NCBI GenBank assembly: GCA_002470185.1 | Contig: DKNG01000143.1 | Coordinates: 3,811-33,490 of the forward strand | Length of the DNA: 29,680 bases | Source: Arcobacter sp. UBA7394 | Lineage (GTDB): Bacteria > Campylobacterota > Campylobacteria > Campylobacterales > Arcobacteraceae | Direction: 5' to 3' | Part shown: one piece after another, positions 1 through 8,402 of the stretch | Layout: every line of letters starts with the position of its first letter | How positions within the stretch are numbered: the first letter of the stretch is position 1 | Position numbers and translations under genes: made by a program | The notes under the pieces: generated by a model | Told to the model about the DNA's origin: nothing | Seen by the model: the letters and a program-made list of their open reading frames with translations, nothing else | Databases searched by the model: none

Positions 1-1
1 T

Positions 2-355
2 ACTTTATTACCAAAAGTCTTTTTTGAGAAACTTCTAAAATTCTTTATGGATTTAGAGATACCTTTTGTTGTTTACTATTTTGCAATTGCTGTATTAATT
101 TTAATTTTTACATATATGATCATCCAAGTTCAAAAGAGATATAAAAAAGAGGGTGAAGAACTAAAAAACAATTCTATCTCCAAACTAGAATCATATAATA
201 GAAGTATTTGTAATGATTGTGGAAATAAAGTAAATTATGAAACTATGAACTATTGTCCTAACTGTCAAAATCAATTAAGAGTGGATTGTACTTCTTGTAA
301 CAATAAAACGATTAAGTCTTTAAAGTATTGTAGTTCTTGCTCTGAGAAAATATAA
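2..355 (+). CDS. C-terminal part of a membrane protein with two zinc ribbons (partial, 5' end outside window)
   Basis: The frame is open from base 2 to the stop at 353-355, so the gene probably begins to the left of the window. The ATG at 47 has no Shine-Dalgarno sequence and is probably an internal Met. Counting from that Met, residues 6-27 form one hydrophobic membrane segment. A charged linker follows, then two CxxC...CxxC units: C55/C58 with C70/C73, and C81/C84 with C95/C98. This is the pattern of a double zinc ribbon, which binds two Zn ions and usually mediates protein or nucleic-acid contacts. The segment order puts the ribbons on one side of the membrane, probably the cytoplasm. The gene family and function are not recognised. 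Calling it a gene is safe; naming it is not. Confidence 0.7.
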   Translation, partial: TLLPKVFFEKLLKFFMDLEIPFVVYYFAIAVLILIFTYMIIQVQKRYKKEGEELKNNSISKLESYNRSICNDCGNKVNYETMNYCPNCQNQLRVDCTSCNNKTIKSLKYCSSCSEKI

Positions 356-380
356 AGGTCACGACTTTAATATAATTAAA

Positions 381-905
381 GAGATTGATTATACTTCAGG
401 TTTTAATATGAATAAAAGGGATAATTCTGAAGAGCTAGGAAATAAAAAAACTATTTAATAAAGATATAGTAAAAGCACTTGTAATTAAAGATGATAACTT
501 TATAAAACAAAATGCCAGAGGTACAATAGAATATCCAGAGATAATGAGTTTCTTGTTGGTTTGATCTTTAATCACTTACTCTCCTCACTAAAAGAACCTA
601 TATCAAATAATATTAAAGTATCAAAAAATATTTATACTTCGTCCTGAGCACTAACTGCAAACTATAACAATCCTGAGATAATAAGAATATGGGTGATAAC
701 AATGAAATGAATACCACCAACGATAGTTTAGTATTCTTAGATGTAAGTGACACATATATAAAGAGTAATAGTATATACCTAAATTAAACAAGCAGAATAT
801 GAATTAATAGGTATAGTAAAAGGGTGTATTAATAAAGATATAGTTTTGCTTATAAATGTAGGCAAATTGTACTTGTTGTATACATTTATTATATATACAA
901 ACATT
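381..905 (+). pseudogene. decayed coding remnant with frameshifts and stops, family not recognised
   Basis: No frame is open for long, but protein-like pieces follow one another in changing frames. One reads from 381 to a TAA at 456. A second, in the next frame, reads from 439 to a TGA at 562. A third overlaps it from about 543, reads through FLVGLIFNHLLSSLKEP and meets a TGA at 645, where TGG would be expected, then continues to 708. A fourth runs from ATG 689 to TAA 785 (LVFLDVSDTYIKS). A fifth resumes at about 787 (KQAEYELIGIVKG) and ends near 905. This succession of amino-acid-like segments looks like an old gene broken by several indels and at least one nonsense change. I cannot name the parent family. 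The alternative is ordinary AT-rich intergenic DNA with chance open stretches. Confidence 0.4.
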
Positions 906-1102
906 TCATAAGCAAATAATTAACATCCAAAAACCTATTTAAAAGCTATTTTACAATTAGTTGTAGAAAGTTTCACTTTAGTAATAACTTAATTTTATTA
1001 GCAAGAAAAGCCCATATAAACGTATGTTAAGACATATTGTTTCCAAATTGAAATAAATCATTCATTTAAGCTTCAAGCTTTAATAATACTTAATAGATGG
1101 CT

Positions 1103-1152
1103 AAAACCTATATACTTATCCTTTTTAAAAGGATATAAAATGTAGGTTTTTT
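1103..1152 (+). terminator. nested AT-rich inverted repeat with T run, candidate terminator before the S10 operon
   Basis: The outer arms AAAACCTA (1103-1110) and TAGGTTTT (1143-1150) enclose the inner arms TATCCTTTT (1117-1125) and AAAAGGATA (1127-1135). A run of six T ends at 1152. The structure lies just upstream of the S10 promoter and could stop upstream transcription from entering the operon. The stem is AT-rich and the inner loop is only one base as drawn, so it may instead be cruciform-prone spacer DNA. Confidence 0.4.
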
Positions 1153-1172
1153 ACAGCTAAAGCCCATAATAC

Positions 1173-1201
1173 TTGACATTTAAATCCTTTTAAGTTATAA
1201 T
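1173..1201 (+). promoter_or_regulatory. consensus sigma-70 promoter of the S10-spc operon
   Basis: TTGACA at 1173-1178 and TATAAT at 1196-1201 are separated by exactly 17 bases. Both hexamers match the consensus perfectly, and this is the only such promoter I noticed in the window. It predicts a transcript start near 1208, giving a leader of about 60 bases before rpsJ. This fits the very high expression needed for ribosomal proteins. Confidence 0.9.
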
Positions 1202-1207
1202 CCGCGT

Positions 1208-1247
1208 CCACTAAATGTGGTTAGAGTGCTTTTTCGGCACATCTAAC
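1208..1247 (+). promoter_or_regulatory. two-hairpin 5' leader of the S10 operon
   Basis: Hairpin 1 pairs CCAC (1208-1211) with GTGG (1217-1220) around a five-base loop and sits at the predicted 5' end of the mRNA. Hairpin 2 pairs GTTAGA-GTGC (1220-1229) with GCAC (1237-1240) and TCTAAC (1242-1247), leaving one bulged A at 1241 and a seven-base loop. The two share G1220, so they could compete or stack. No T run follows, so this is not a terminator. A ribosomal-protein binding site, as L4 has in the E. coli S10 leader, is a possible role but is inference only. Confidence 0.55.
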
Positions 1248-1267
1248 GAGTTCTTTAAAGGAAAAAA

Positions 1268-1582
1268 ATGGAAAAAATCAGATTAAAGCTTAAAGCTTAC
1301 GATCATAGAGTTTTAGACAGAAGTGTTGCTTCAATTGTTGAAGCCGTAAAAAGAACTGGTGCAGAGTTAAGAGGTCCAATACCTCTTCCTACTAAAATCA
1401 GAAGATATACAGTTCTTAAAGGTCCTCACGTAAATAAGGATTCTAGAGAGCAATTTGAAATCAGAGTTCACTCAAGAATGATTGATATCATTGCTGCTAC
1501 TCCAGATACTGTAGATTCATTAATGAAACTTGACTTAGCTCCTGAAGTTGATGTTGAAGTTAGATCTATGGGTCAAGAATAA
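1268..1582 (+). CDS. rpsJ: 30S ribosomal protein S10 (uS10)
   Basis: This is a component of the small-subunit head and, in family knowledge, the NusB partner (NusE) in antitermination. The protein has 104 residues, the usual bacterial size. It opens with a basic strand ([15 protein letters not shown]) and carries the family loop [15 protein letters not shown] near residues 37-51. The ATG has an AAAGGA Shine-Dalgarno sequence at 1257-1262. It is the first gene of the operon, after the consensus promoter and hairpin leader, which is its normal place in bacterial S10 clusters. Confidence 0.98.
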   Translation: MEKIRLKLKAYDHRVLDRSVASIVEAVKRTGAELRGPIPLPTKIRRYTVLKGPHVNKDSREQFEIRVHSRMIDIIAATPDTVDSLMKLDLAPEVDVEVRSMGQE

Positions 1583-1595
1583 GAAAGGGTAATAA

Positions 1596-2171
1596 ATGGA
1601 ATTTATCGTAGAAAAAATTGGTATGAGTAGAACAGTTTCTGTTCCTGCTGTTCCTGTTACACTTTTAAGAGTTCTTGATACTAAGGTATGTGAAGTTACT
1701 GACGGTGTAGCAATTGTTTCTTATGCATCTGGTAAGAAGATGAATAAGACTATTGAAGGTCAACAAAAAAAATATAACCTATCTAAAGAGTTTAATAGAT
1801 TTGCAACTGCAAATGTAGCAAACGCTGAAGCTGGTGATTTAGATGTTAATCCTTTAGCTGAAGCTTCTGTTTTAAAAACAACTTTTAAAACAAAAGGTAG
1901 AGGTTTTCAAGGTGCGGTTAAGAGATGGAATTTTGCCGGTGGTAGAGCATCTCACGGTCACAGAATGGGTAGAAGAACTGGATCAATCGGTAATGCTGAA
2001 TGGCCAGGTAGAGTTCAACCAGGTAAGAAAATGCCAGGTCAATACGGAAATACAAATGTAAGTGTTAAAAATGATGTAGTTTCATTTGACGCTGAAACTG
2101 GAATCTTAGTTGTAAAAGGTTCAGTATCAGGACCAAATGGTGCATTAGGAAAAGTAAAGGTTGCTAAATGA
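1596..2171 (+). CDS. rplC: 50S ribosomal protein L3 (uL3)
   Basis: This large-subunit protein is an assembly initiator, and its long loop reaches toward the peptidyl-transferase centre. At 191 residues it is somewhat shorter than the roughly 209 of E. coli. The conserved core [13 protein letters not shown] (residues 101-113) and the [14 protein letters not shown] stretch are present. Q149 in KKMPGQYGN lies where E. coli L3 carries the glutamine methylated by PrmB; whether it is modified here cannot be seen. An AGAAAGGGT Shine-Dalgarno sequence precedes the ATG. Its stop overlaps the start of rplD by four bases (ATGA), which indicates translational coupling. Confidence 0.97.
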   Translation: MEFIVEKIGMSRTVSVPAVPVTLLRVLDTKVCEVTDGVAIVSYASGKKMNKTIEGQQKKYNLSKEFNRFATANVANAEAGDLDVNPLAEASVLKTTFKTKGRGFQGAVKRWNFAGGRASHGHRMGRRTGSIGNAEWPGRVQPGKKMPGQYGNTNVSVKNDVVSFDAETGILVVKGSVSGPNGALGKVKVAK

Positions 2172-2779
2172 GTAATGCAGTAGTATTAAACGAAAAATTT
2201 GAAAATAATGGTGAATTAGCATTACCAGCAAAGTATGATGAGATCAACTCTCACAACTTATACTTATATGCTAAATCATACTTATCTTCATTAAGAGCAA
2301 ATACAGCTAGAGTTAAAAACAGATCTGAAGTAAGCGGTGGTGGTAAAAAACCTAAAGCTCAAAAAGGTTCTGGTGGTGCTAGATGGGGTTCTAAAAGATC
2401 TCCTTTATTCGTTGGTGGTGGTCAAGTTTTTGGTCCTACTAAAAGAAACTACGTACAAAAAATTAACAAAAAACAAAAAGCTTTAGCATTATCTTTTGCA
2501 ATTAACGCACAAGCTAAAAACGGATCATTATTTGTTACTGAATCAGTATCAATTGAATCTGGAAAAACTAAAGAAGCAGTTGCAGTTTTAAATAAATTAA
2601 ACCAAAGAGATACTCTTATCGTTGTTGATTCAATTGATGAGAAGACTTACTTAGCGTTTAGAAACCTTAAAAACTGTTATATGGTTGAAAAGCAAGAAGT
2701 TAACGCTTATTTAATTTCTGCATACCACTCAGTACTAATTGAAAAATCAGTATTTGATGCATTAACAAAAGAGGCATAG
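2168..2779 (+). CDS. rplD: 50S ribosomal protein L4 (uL4)
   Basis: L4 binds 23S rRNA, and its extended loop lines the polypeptide exit tunnel. The protein has 203 residues. The tunnel loop is recognisable near residues 57-95 as basic, glycine-rich sequence ([19 protein letters not shown], then GPTKRNY). In E. coli L4 also represses its own operon by acting on the S10 leader. The two-hairpin leader here makes a similar loop possible, but nothing in the protein proves it. The start overlaps the rplC stop (ATGA). Confidence 0.97.
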   Translation: MSNAVVLNEKFENNGELALPAKYDEINSHNLYLYAKSYLSSLRANTARVKNRSEVSGGGKKPKAQKGSGGARWGSKRSPLFVGGGQVFGPTKRNYVQKINKKQKALALSFAINAQAKNGSLFVTESVSIESGKTKEAVAVLNKLNQRDTLIVVDSIDEKTYLAFRNLKNCYMVEKQEVNAYLISAYHSVLIEKSVFDALTKEA

Positions 2780-2781
2780 AG

Positions 2782-3063
2782 ATGGCAGATATTACAGATA
2801 TTAAAGCAATATTATATACAGAAAAAACTATTGAGCTTCAAGAAAACGGTGTAATCGTTGTACAAACTAGTCCAAGAATGACTAAAAACGGTTTAAAAGA
2901 AGTATTTAAAGAGTATTTTGGTGTTACTCCATCAAAAATTAATTCTTTAAGACAAAATGGTAAAGTTAAGAAATTCAGAGGAAAAGCTGGTAAAAGACCA
3001 GATTTCAAAAAATTCTACGTTACATTACCAGAGGGCGCTGAAATAGCGAACCTTTCAGCTTAA
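2782..3063 (+). CDS. rplW: 50S ribosomal protein L23 (uL23)
   Basis: L23 sits at the exit of the peptide tunnel and docks trigger factor and signal recognition particle. The protein has 93 residues, the normal size. The family pattern is clear: an N-terminal [15 protein letters not shown] segment, the loop after [19 protein letters not shown], and a basic [16 protein letters not shown] stretch near residues 73-88. It starts two bases after the rplD stop, with GAGG and GAG just upstream, and is followed by a good AAGGAG site for rplB. Confidence 0.97.
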   Translation: MADITDIKAILYTEKTIELQENGVIVVQTSPRMTKNGLKEVFKEYFGVTPSKINSLRQNGKVKKFRGKAGKRPDFKKFYVTLPEGAEIANLSA

Positions 3064-3074
3064 GGAGATTATAG

Positions 3075-3902
3075 ATGGCAATTAAAAAATTTAGACCAAT
3101 AACTCCTGCAAGAAGATTTATGTCAGTAATGGATACTTCTGATATTACTTCTAAACCAACAGTTAGATCTTTACTTGTAAGAGTAAAAGCTAGTGCAGGT
3201 AGAAATAATAACGGTAGAATCACTTCTAGACACAAAGAAGCAGGTGCTAAAAAATTATATAGAATTATTGATTTCAAAAGAAACAAGTTTGGTGTAGAAG
3301 GTACAGTATCAACTATTGAGTACGACCCATACAGAAACTGTAGAATTTGTTTAGTAACTTACTTAGATGGTGATAAGAGATATATCTTACAACCTTCTGG
3401 ATTAAAAGTTGGTGACAAAGTTGCTGCTGCTGAATCTGGATTAGATATTTTACCAGGTAATGCTATGAAATTAATCAACATCCCAGTTGGTACAATGGTT
3501 CATAACATTGAAATGAAGCCAGGAAAAGGTGGACAAATCGCTAGATCTGCTGGTGGATACGCTCAAATCATGGGTAGAGAAGATAAATATGTTATCTTAA
3601 GATTACCTTCTGGTGAAATGAGAAAAATCCTTGGTGTTTGTATCGCTACAATTGGTATTGTTGGAAATGAAGATTTCTCTAACATGGTAATTGGTAAAGC
3701 TGGTAGAAGTAGACACTTAGGTAAAAGACCTCAAACTAGAGGTTCTGCAATGAACCCTATTGATCACCCACACGGTGGTGGTGAAGGTAAGACTAACTCG
3801 GGTAGACATCCTGTTACTCCATGGGGTATGCCAACTAAAGGTTATAAAACTAGAAAGAAAAAAGCTAGTGATAAACTAATCATTTCAAGAAAAAAGAAGT
3901 AA
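3075..3902 (+). CDS. rplB: 50S ribosomal protein L2 (uL2)
   Basis: L2 is one of the most conserved large-subunit proteins; it is needed for subunit joining and lies close to the peptidyl-transferase centre. At 275 residues the length is standard. The family signature [13 protein letters not shown] begins at residue 227 and includes the conserved His of the DHPHGGGEG motif. The C-terminus is strongly basic ([10 protein letters not shown], ending RKKK). An AAGGAG Shine-Dalgarno sequence lies at 3062-3067, eight bases before the ATG. Confidence 0.98.
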   Translation: MAIKKFRPITPARRFMSVMDTSDITSKPTVRSLLVRVKASAGRNNNGRITSRHKEAGAKKLYRIIDFKRNKFGVEGTVSTIEYDPYRNCRICLVTYLDGDKRYILQPSGLKVGDKVAAAESGLDILPGNAMKLINIPVGTMVHNIEMKPGKGGQIARSAGGYAQIMGREDKYVILRLPSGEMRKILGVCIATIGIVGNEDFSNMVIGKAGRSRHLGKRPQTRGSAMNPIDHPHGGGEGKTNSGRHPVTPWGMPTKGYKTRKKKASDKLIISRKKK

Positions 3903-3911
3903 GGGTTTAAG

Positions 3912-4187
3912 ATGGCAAGATCAATAAAAAAAGGTCCATTCGTAGACGCACACCTATTAAAGAAAGTAATCAAAGCTAACGAAGCTAATGATAAAAAACC
4001 AATCAAAACTTGGTCAAGAAGATCTATGATCTTACCAGACATGATCGGATTAACTTTCACTGTGCACAATGGTAGAAACTTCGTGCCTGTAAATGTTACA
4101 GAAAACCACGTAGGATACAAATTAGGTGAATTTGCACCAACTAGAACATTCAAGGGCCATAAAGGTTCTGTTCAAAGAAAGGCGTAA
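3912..4187 (+). CDS. rpsS: 30S ribosomal protein S19 (uS19)
   Basis: S19 is in the head of the small subunit, forms a complex with S13 and contacts the A-site tRNA region. The protein has 91 residues, as is typical. The N-terminal signature [19 protein letters not shown] and the C-terminal [14 protein letters not shown] (about residues 72-85) are both conserved. Its position between rplB and rplV is the canonical order. An AAGGGTT sequence sits shortly upstream of the ATG. Confidence 0.97.
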   Translation: MARSIKKGPFVDAHLLKKVIKANEANDKKPIKTWSRRSMILPDMIGLTFTVHNGRNFVPVNVTENHVGYKLGEFAPTRTFKGHKGSVQRKA

Positions 4188-4190
4188 TTG

Positions 4191-4523
4191 ATGGCAAGAG
4201 CAATATTAAAATTTATTAGACTTTCTCCAACAAAAGCAAGATTAATTGCTAGAGAAGTTCAAGGGATGAACGCTGAATATGCAATCGCATCATTAGCATT
4301 TACACCTAACAAAGCTGCTGGAATCATTTCTAAAGTTATCGCATCTGCTGTAGCAAATGCTGGTTTAGAACCTGAAGAAGCAATTATTACATCTGCTAGA
4401 GTTGATAAAGGTCCAGTTCTTAAGAGATTTACTCCAAGAGCTAGAGGTTCTGCTTCACCTAAGCATAAACCAACTGCACATATCATGATTGAAGTAGCTG
4501 CTGCTGAAAAAGGAGACAAGTAA
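4191..4523 (+). CDS. rplV: 50S ribosomal protein L22 (uL22)
   Basis: L22 binds 23S rRNA, and its beta hairpin narrows the exit tunnel next to L4. I chose the ATG at 4191, giving 110 residues ([18 protein letters not shown]). The in-frame TTG three bases earlier would give Met-Met, but AAAGG at 4178-4182 is better spaced for the ATG. The tunnel hairpin tip is the [17 protein letters not shown] stretch near residues 73-89. The stop overlaps the rpsC start by one base (TAATG). Confidence 0.96.
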   Translation: MARAILKFIRLSPTKARLIAREVQGMNAEYAIASLAFTPNKAAGIISKVIASAVANAGLEPEEAIITSARVDKGPVLKRFTPRARGSASPKHKPTAHIMIEVAAAEKGDK

Positions 4524-5224
4524 TGGGTCAAAAAGTTAATCCAATAGGTTTAAGACTTGGTATCAATAGAAACTGGGAATCAAGATGGTTTCCAAAATTC
4601 TCAAACATGCCTGCTAATGTTTCTGAAGACGATAAAATCAGAAAATTTGTTAAAAAAGAATTATACTACGCTGGTGTAGCTCAAACAATTGTAGAAAGAA
4701 CTGCTAAGAAAATTAGAGTTACTATCGTTGCTGCAAGACCTGGTATCATTATTGGTAAAAAAGGTGCAGACGTAGAAAAGTTAAAAGTAAACTTATCTAA
4801 ATTAGTAGGTAAAGAAATTGCTGTTAACATTAAAGAAGAAAGAAAACCACAATTATCTGGTCAATTATCTGCTGAAAACGTTGCTCAACAATTAGAAAGA
4901 AGAGTTGCGTTCAGAAGAGCTATGAAAAGAGTTATGCAAAATGCTCTTAAATCTGGTGCTAAAGGTATTAAGGTTTCTGTTTCTGGTAGACTTGGTGGAG
5001 CTGAAATGGCTAGAACTGAGTGGTACTTAGAAGGTAGAGTTCCTTTACATACTTTAAGAGCTAGAATCGATTACGGTTTTGCTGAAGCTCATACAACTTA
5101 TGGTTGTATCGGTATTAAAGTTTGGATCTTCAAAGGTGAGGTACTTGCAAAAGGTATTCCTGCTGAAAAAACTACAGAAGAGTCTAAACCAAAAAGAAGA
5201 CCACAAAAGAGAAGAGGTAAATAA
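4523..5224 (+). CDS. rpsC: 30S ribosomal protein S3 (uS3)
   Basis: S3 forms part of the mRNA entry channel and, with S4 and S5, its helicase region. The protein has 233 residues, a normal length. It opens [14 protein letters not shown], carries a type II KH domain with the RNA-binding GxxG loop [13 protein letters not shown] (about residues 75-87), and has the conserved C-terminal [20 protein letters not shown]. The tail is lysine and arginine rich. GGAGAC upstream serves as the Shine-Dalgarno sequence and lies inside rplV. Confidence 0.98.
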   Translation: MGQKVNPIGLRLGINRNWESRWFPKFSNMPANVSEDDKIRKFVKKELYYAGVAQTIVERTAKKIRVTIVAARPGIIIGKKGADVEKLKVNLSKLVGKEIAVNIKEERKPQLSGQLSAENVAQQLERRVAFRRAMKRVMQNALKSGAKGIKVSVSGRLGGAEMARTEWYLEGRVPLHTLRARIDYGFAEAHTTYGCIGIKVWIFKGEVLAKGIPAEKTTEESKPKRRPQKRRGK

Positions 5225-5226
5225 TT

Positions 5227-5652
5227 ATGTTAATGCCTAAAAGAACTAAATACAGAAAGCAAATGAAAGGTCGAAACAGAGGTAAAGCTTTTAGAGGTAA
5301 CTCTTTAGCTTACGGTGAGATCGGTCTTAAAGCTGTTGAGCACGGAAGAATTGATTCTAGACAAATTGAAGCTTCAAGAGTTGCAATGACTAGAAAAGTT
5401 AAAAGACAAGCTAAAGTATGGATTATGGTATTCCCTGATAAGCCTCTTACTGCTAAACCATTAGAAACAAGAATGGGTAAAGGTAAAGGTGCTGTAGATA
5501 AGTGGGTAATGAACATTAAGCCAGGTAGAATTTGTTTTGAAATGGCTGGTGTATCTGAAGAATTAGCTAGAGAAGCTTTAACTTTAGCAATGCATAAATT
5601 ACCATTCAAAACTAAAATTGTAACAAAAGATAGCGAAAATGAACTATACTGA
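5227..5652 (+). CDS. rplP: 50S ribosomal protein L16 (uL16)
   Basis: L16 helps position A-site tRNA on the large subunit. The protein has 141 residues. The start [19 protein letters not shown] matches the family, whose members usually begin ML-PKRTK, so I kept the ATG at 5227 over the one at 5233. The [11 protein letters not shown] stretch (near residues 79-89) and PGRICFEM are family hallmarks. The last 14 bases overlap rpmC in another frame, so rpmC is probably translated by ribosomes finishing rplP. Confidence 0.97.
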   Translation: MLMPKRTKYRKQMKGRNRGKAFRGNSLAYGEIGLKAVEHGRIDSRQIEASRVAMTRKVKRQAKVWIMVFPDKPLTAKPLETRMGKGKGAVDKWVMNIKPGRICFEMAGVSEELAREALTLAMHKLPFKTKIVTKDSENELY

Positions 5653-5830
5653 TTTAAAAGATAAAAGCTTACAAGAGCTTACAGAATTATTAAAAGAGAA
5701 AAAGGTGCTTCTTTTTGAATTAAAAGCTAAGCTAAAAACTATGCAGTTAACTAATACGTCTGAATTAAGAGTAGCGAAGAAAGACATCGCAAAAATTCAA
5801 ACAGCTATGACTGCTGCTAAAGCTAACTAA
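5639..5830 (+). CDS. rpmC: 50S ribosomal protein L29 (uL29)
   Basis: This small two-helix protein lies near the tunnel exit beside L23. It has 63 residues, the expected size. The pattern [17 protein letters not shown], then [13 protein letters not shown] and an Arg-Val-Lys-Lys-containing second helix, is typical. The ATG at 5639 lies inside the end of rplP, a 14-base overlap. No separate strong Shine-Dalgarno sequence is needed if it is coupled. Confidence 0.95.
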   Translation: MNYTDLKDKSLQELTELLKEKKVLLFELKAKLKTMQLTNTSELRVAKKDIAKIQTAMTAAKAN

Positions 5831-5841
5831 GGATCCAAAGA

Positions 5842-6093
5842 ATGACACACAAAAGAGAGATTCAAGGTGTAGTGGTAAAAGTTTCTGGAGATAAAACTGC
5901 TTCTGTATTAGTTACTAGATCAGTTTTACACCCAAGATATCACAAGACTGTAAAAAGATTTAAGAAATATTTAATTCATGACGAAAGAAATGAATTAAAC
6001 GAAGGTGACACTGTAATTGCTATTGAGTGTAGACCTTTATCAAAAACTAAATCTTTCAGATTAAAGACTATTGTAGCTACAGGAGTTAAATAA
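5842..6093 (+). CDS. rpsQ: 30S ribosomal protein S17 (uS17)
   Basis: S17 is a primary 16S rRNA-binding protein with an OB fold. It has 83 residues, standard for bacteria. Recognisable segments are [20 protein letters not shown] at the N-terminus, [19 protein letters not shown] (about 32-50), and [13 protein letters not shown] near the C-terminus. AAGGATCC upstream supplies the Shine-Dalgarno sequence. The stop overlaps the start of rplN by one base. Confidence 0.97.
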   Translation: MTHKREIQGVVVKVSGDKTASVLVTRSVLHPRYHKTVKRFKKYLIHDERNELNEGDTVIAIECRPLSKTKSFRLKTIVATGVK

Positions 6094-6461
6094 TGATTCA
6101 AAGTTTTACTAGATTAAACGTAGCTGACAACACTGGTGCTAAACAAATTATGTGTATCAAAGTTCTTGGTGGTTCTAAGAGAAGATATGCATCTGTAGGT
6201 GACGTTATTGTTGCTTCAGTTAAAAAAGCCTTACCAACTGGAAAAGTTAAGAAAGGTCAAGTAGTTAAAGCAGTAGTTGTTAGAACTCATAAAGAAGTTC
6301 AAAGAGAAAACGGTTCATTAATTAGATTCGACGACAATGCAGCAGTTATTTTAGATGCTAAGAAAGATCCAATCGGAACTAGAATCTTTGGACCAGTTGC
6401 TAGAGAAGTTAGATATTCAGGTTTCATGAAAATCGTTTCACTTGCACCGGAGGTATTATAA
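6093..6461 (+). CDS. rplN: 50S ribosomal protein L14 (uL14)
   Basis: L14 lies at the subunit interface and contacts 16S rRNA helix 14. Its 122 residues match the family exactly. Clear signatures are [17 protein letters not shown] at the start, LGGSKRRYA (about 25-33), and the C-terminal FGPVAREVR with [11 protein letters not shown]. It begins in the rpsQ stop (TAATG). The Shine-Dalgarno sequence of rplX is embedded in its final codons. Confidence 0.98.
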   Translation: MIQSFTRLNVADNTGAKQIMCIKVLGGSKRRYASVGDVIVASVKKALPTGKVKKGQVVKAVVVRTHKEVQRENGSLIRFDDNAAVILDAKKDPIGTRIFGPVAREVRYSGFMKIVSLAPEVL

Positions 6462-6462
6462 T

Positions 6463-6702
6463 ATGGCAATCAAGTTAAAAATCAAAAAAGGTGATACTGT
6501 AAAAATTATCGCTGGTGATGACAAAGGTAAAACTGGTGAAGTTTTAGCTGTTTTACCTTCAAAAGGTAAAGTAATCGTTAAAGATTGTAAAGTTGCTAAA
6601 AAAACTGTTAAGCCTGATCAAGAAAAACACCCAGAAGGTGGATTCGTGAACAAAGAAATGCCTATTGACATTTCTAATGTAGCAAAAGTAGAAGGTGAGT
6701 AA
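6463..6702 (+). CDS. rplX: 50S ribosomal protein L24 (uL24)
   Basis: L24 is an assembly initiator that binds the 5' domain of 23S rRNA. I chose the ATG at 6463 ([15 protein letters not shown], 79 residues). An upstream in-frame ATG at 6442 lies inside rplN, and a strong GGAGG at 6449-6453 is nine bases before 6463. The KOW motif [18 protein letters not shown] covers about residues 10-27. The order rplN-rplX-rplE is canonical. Confidence 0.97.
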   Translation: MAIKLKIKKGDTVKIIAGDDKGKTGEVLAVLPSKGKVIVKDCKVAKKTVKPDQEKHPEGGFVNKEMPIDISNVAKVEGE

Positions 6703-6703
6703 T

Positions 6704-7252
6704 ATGGCATCAAGACTATTAGAAAAATATAAAGCTGAGATTAAACCAGCTTTAGAAGCTGAATTTGCAAAAAACAAAATGTTAACTGCTAAGTTAGAAA
6801 AAGTAGTTATCTCTGTTGGTGCTGGTGAAGCAATGAAAGATTCTAAGTTAATGCAAAACATGCAAGATACTATTTCTTTAATCGCTGGTCAAAAAGCTGT
6901 TAAAGTAATTGCTAAGAAATCAGTTGCTGGTTTTAAAGTAAGAGAAGGTTATCCTGTAGGTGTTAAAGTTACACTTAGAGGTGAGCAAATGTATAACTTC
7001 TTAGATAAACTTTGTTCAATCGCATTACCAAGAGTTAAGGATTTTAGAGGTCTTAACAAAAATGGTTTTGATGGTAGAGGAAACTTCAACTTCGGTTTAG
7101 ATGAGCAATTAATGTTCCCAGAAGTTGTATATGATGATATTATTAAAACACACGGTATGAACATCTCGGTTTCTACAACTGCTAATAACGATGCTGAAGC
7201 ATTTAGATTATTAGAATTAGTTGGGATTCCATTTACAAAAGGAAAAGCGTAA
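6704..7252 (+). CDS. rplE: 50S ribosomal protein L5 (uL5)
   Basis: L5 binds 5S rRNA and forms an intersubunit bridge with S13. I chose the ATG at 6704 ([17 protein letters not shown], 182 residues). The GTG at 6695 would add three residues and lies inside the Shine-Dalgarno region AAGGTGAG at 6693-6700. The family core [14 protein letters not shown] and [18 protein letters not shown] is present. The stop overlaps the rpsZ start by one base. Confidence 0.97.
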   Translation: MASRLLEKYKAEIKPALEAEFAKNKMLTAKLEKVVISVGAGEAMKDSKLMQNMQDTISLIAGQKAVKVIAKKSVAGFKVREGYPVGVKVTLRGEQMYNFLDKLCSIALPRVKDFRGLNKNGFDGRGNFNFGLDEQLMFPEVVYDDIIKTHGMNISVSTTANNDAEAFRLLELVGIPFTKGKA

Positions 7253-7437
7253 TGGCAAAGAAGTCTATGATTGCAAAACAAAAGAGAACTCCTAAGTTCT
7301 CTTCAAGAGCATACACAAGATGTAATGTTTGTGGAAGACCACACTCTGTTTATAGAGATTTCGGTTTATGTAGAGTTTGTTTAAGAAAAATGGCTAACGA
7401 AGGTTTATTACCTGGTGTTAGAAAAGCTAGTTGGTAG
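7252..7437 (+). CDS. rpsZ: 30S ribosomal protein S14, zinc-binding type Z (uS14)
   Basis: This is the short, zinc-containing form of S14 in the head of the small subunit. It has 61 residues, compared with about 100 for the zinc-free form. The zinc site is C24/C27 and C40/C43 (CNVCG and CRVC). The C-terminus [11 protein letters not shown] is the type Z signature. In many bacteria a zinc-free paralogue replaces it under zinc limitation; none is in this window. Symbols rpsN and rpsZ are both used for it. Confidence 0.97.
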   Translation: MAKKSMIAKQKRTPKFSSRAYTRCNVCGRPHSVYRDFGLCRVCLRKMANEGLLPGVRKASW

Positions 7438-7450
7438 GAGATATTAAGCT

Positions 7451-7849
7451 ATGATGAATGATATAATCGCAGATGCTTTAACAAGAATTAGAAATGCAGC
7501 ACTAAGAAAATTAGATGTTACTACTTTATTACACTCTGGATCAGTTGTAGGTATTTTAAACGTACTTCAACAAAAAGAGTATATTACTGGATTCAAAGTT
7601 ATTGATGGGCAAAATAATAAAAAGTCGATTCAAGTTGAATTAAAATATGATGACAATGAAAATTCAGTAATTAACGAAATTACTAGAGTTTCTAAACCAG
7701 GAAGAAGAGTTTACAAGAACGCTTCTGAAATTAAAAACTTTAAAAACGGTTACGGTACTATTATTGTTTCTACTAACAAAGGTGTGATTGCTAATGATGA
7801 AGCTTTCGCTGCTAACGTTGGTGGAGAAGTACTTTGTACTGTTTGGTAG
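7451..7849 (+). CDS. rpsH: 30S ribosomal protein S8 (uS8)
   Basis: S8 is a primary binder of the central 16S rRNA domain and in E. coli represses the spc operon. It has 132 residues. [11 protein letters not shown] at the start and [14 protein letters not shown] (about residues 83-96) are family marks, as is the C-terminal [13 protein letters not shown] at 7437-7440 suits the first of two adjacent ATGs (7451 and 7454), so I kept the first. Confidence 0.97.
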   Translation: MMNDIIADALTRIRNAALRKLDVTTLLHSGSVVGILNVLQQKEYITGFKVIDGQNNKKSIQVELKYDDNENSVINEITRVSKPGRRVYKNASEIKNFKNGYGTIIVSTNKGVIANDEAFAANVGGEVLCTVW

Positions 7850-7858
7850 GAGAGTGTA

Positions 7859-8392
7859 ATGTCTAGAATTGGAAAAAAACCTATCGCTATCCCTGCAGGG
7901 ATTGAAGTATCAGTTAATGGTACAGTTATTGATGTAAAAAAAGGTAACAAAACTTCTTCTGTTGAAACACACGGAAGAGTTGGAATTGAAATTGCTGAAA
8001 ACAATGTTATTTTAGAAAGAGTTGGAGATTCTAAAGAATCATCTGCTTTCTGGGGAACATACAGAGCATTATTAAACAACGCTATCGAAGGATTAAACAA
8101 AGGTTTCCAAAAATCTTTAGAGATCAACGGTGTTGGTTATAGAGCTGCTGTTAAAGGTAAAGTTTTAGAATTACAACTAGGTTATTCTCACCCAATTAAT
8201 TTCGAAATCGAAGAAGGTTTAGAAATTTCTGTTGAGAAAAACATCGTTCACGTTAAAGGTGCTGACAAACAACAAGTTGGTCAAGCTGCTGCAATCATTA
8301 GAGGCTTTAGAAAACCAGAACCGTACAAAGGTAAAGGTGTTAAATATACTGACGAGACTATCGTTAGAAAAGCCGGAAAAACTGCTAAGTAA
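7859..8392 (+). CDS. rplF: 50S ribosomal protein L6 (uL6)
   Basis: L6 lies at the base of the L7/L12 stalk near the sarcin-ricin loop. It has 177 residues, the standard size, and two repeats of the same fold. Start [17 protein letters not shown], middle [23 protein letters not shown] in two adjoining parts (about 93-115), and end [16 protein letters not shown] (about 152-167) are all conserved. TAGGAG precedes the ATG by five bases. Confidence 0.98.
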   Translation: MSRIGKKPIAIPAGIEVSVNGTVIDVKKGNKTSSVETHGRVGIEIAENNVILERVGDSKESSAFWGTYRALLNNAIEGLNKGFQKSLEINGVGYRAAVKGKVLELQLGYSHPINFEIEEGLEISVEKNIVHVKGADKQQVGQAAAIIRGFRKPEPYKGKGVKYTDETIVRKAGKTAK

Positions 8393-8402
8393 GGTGTGAA
8401 GA

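Noticed and set aside
3020..3286. Leftward open frames within the ribosomal operon (also 3842-4153, 4259-4531, 5310-5609, 6559-6861, 6949-7281, 7750-8127, 8219-8524)
   Set aside because: They lie antisense to confident ribosomal genes, have no ribosome-binding sites or recognisable domains, and have odd hydrophobic composition from reading AT-rich coding DNA backwards.
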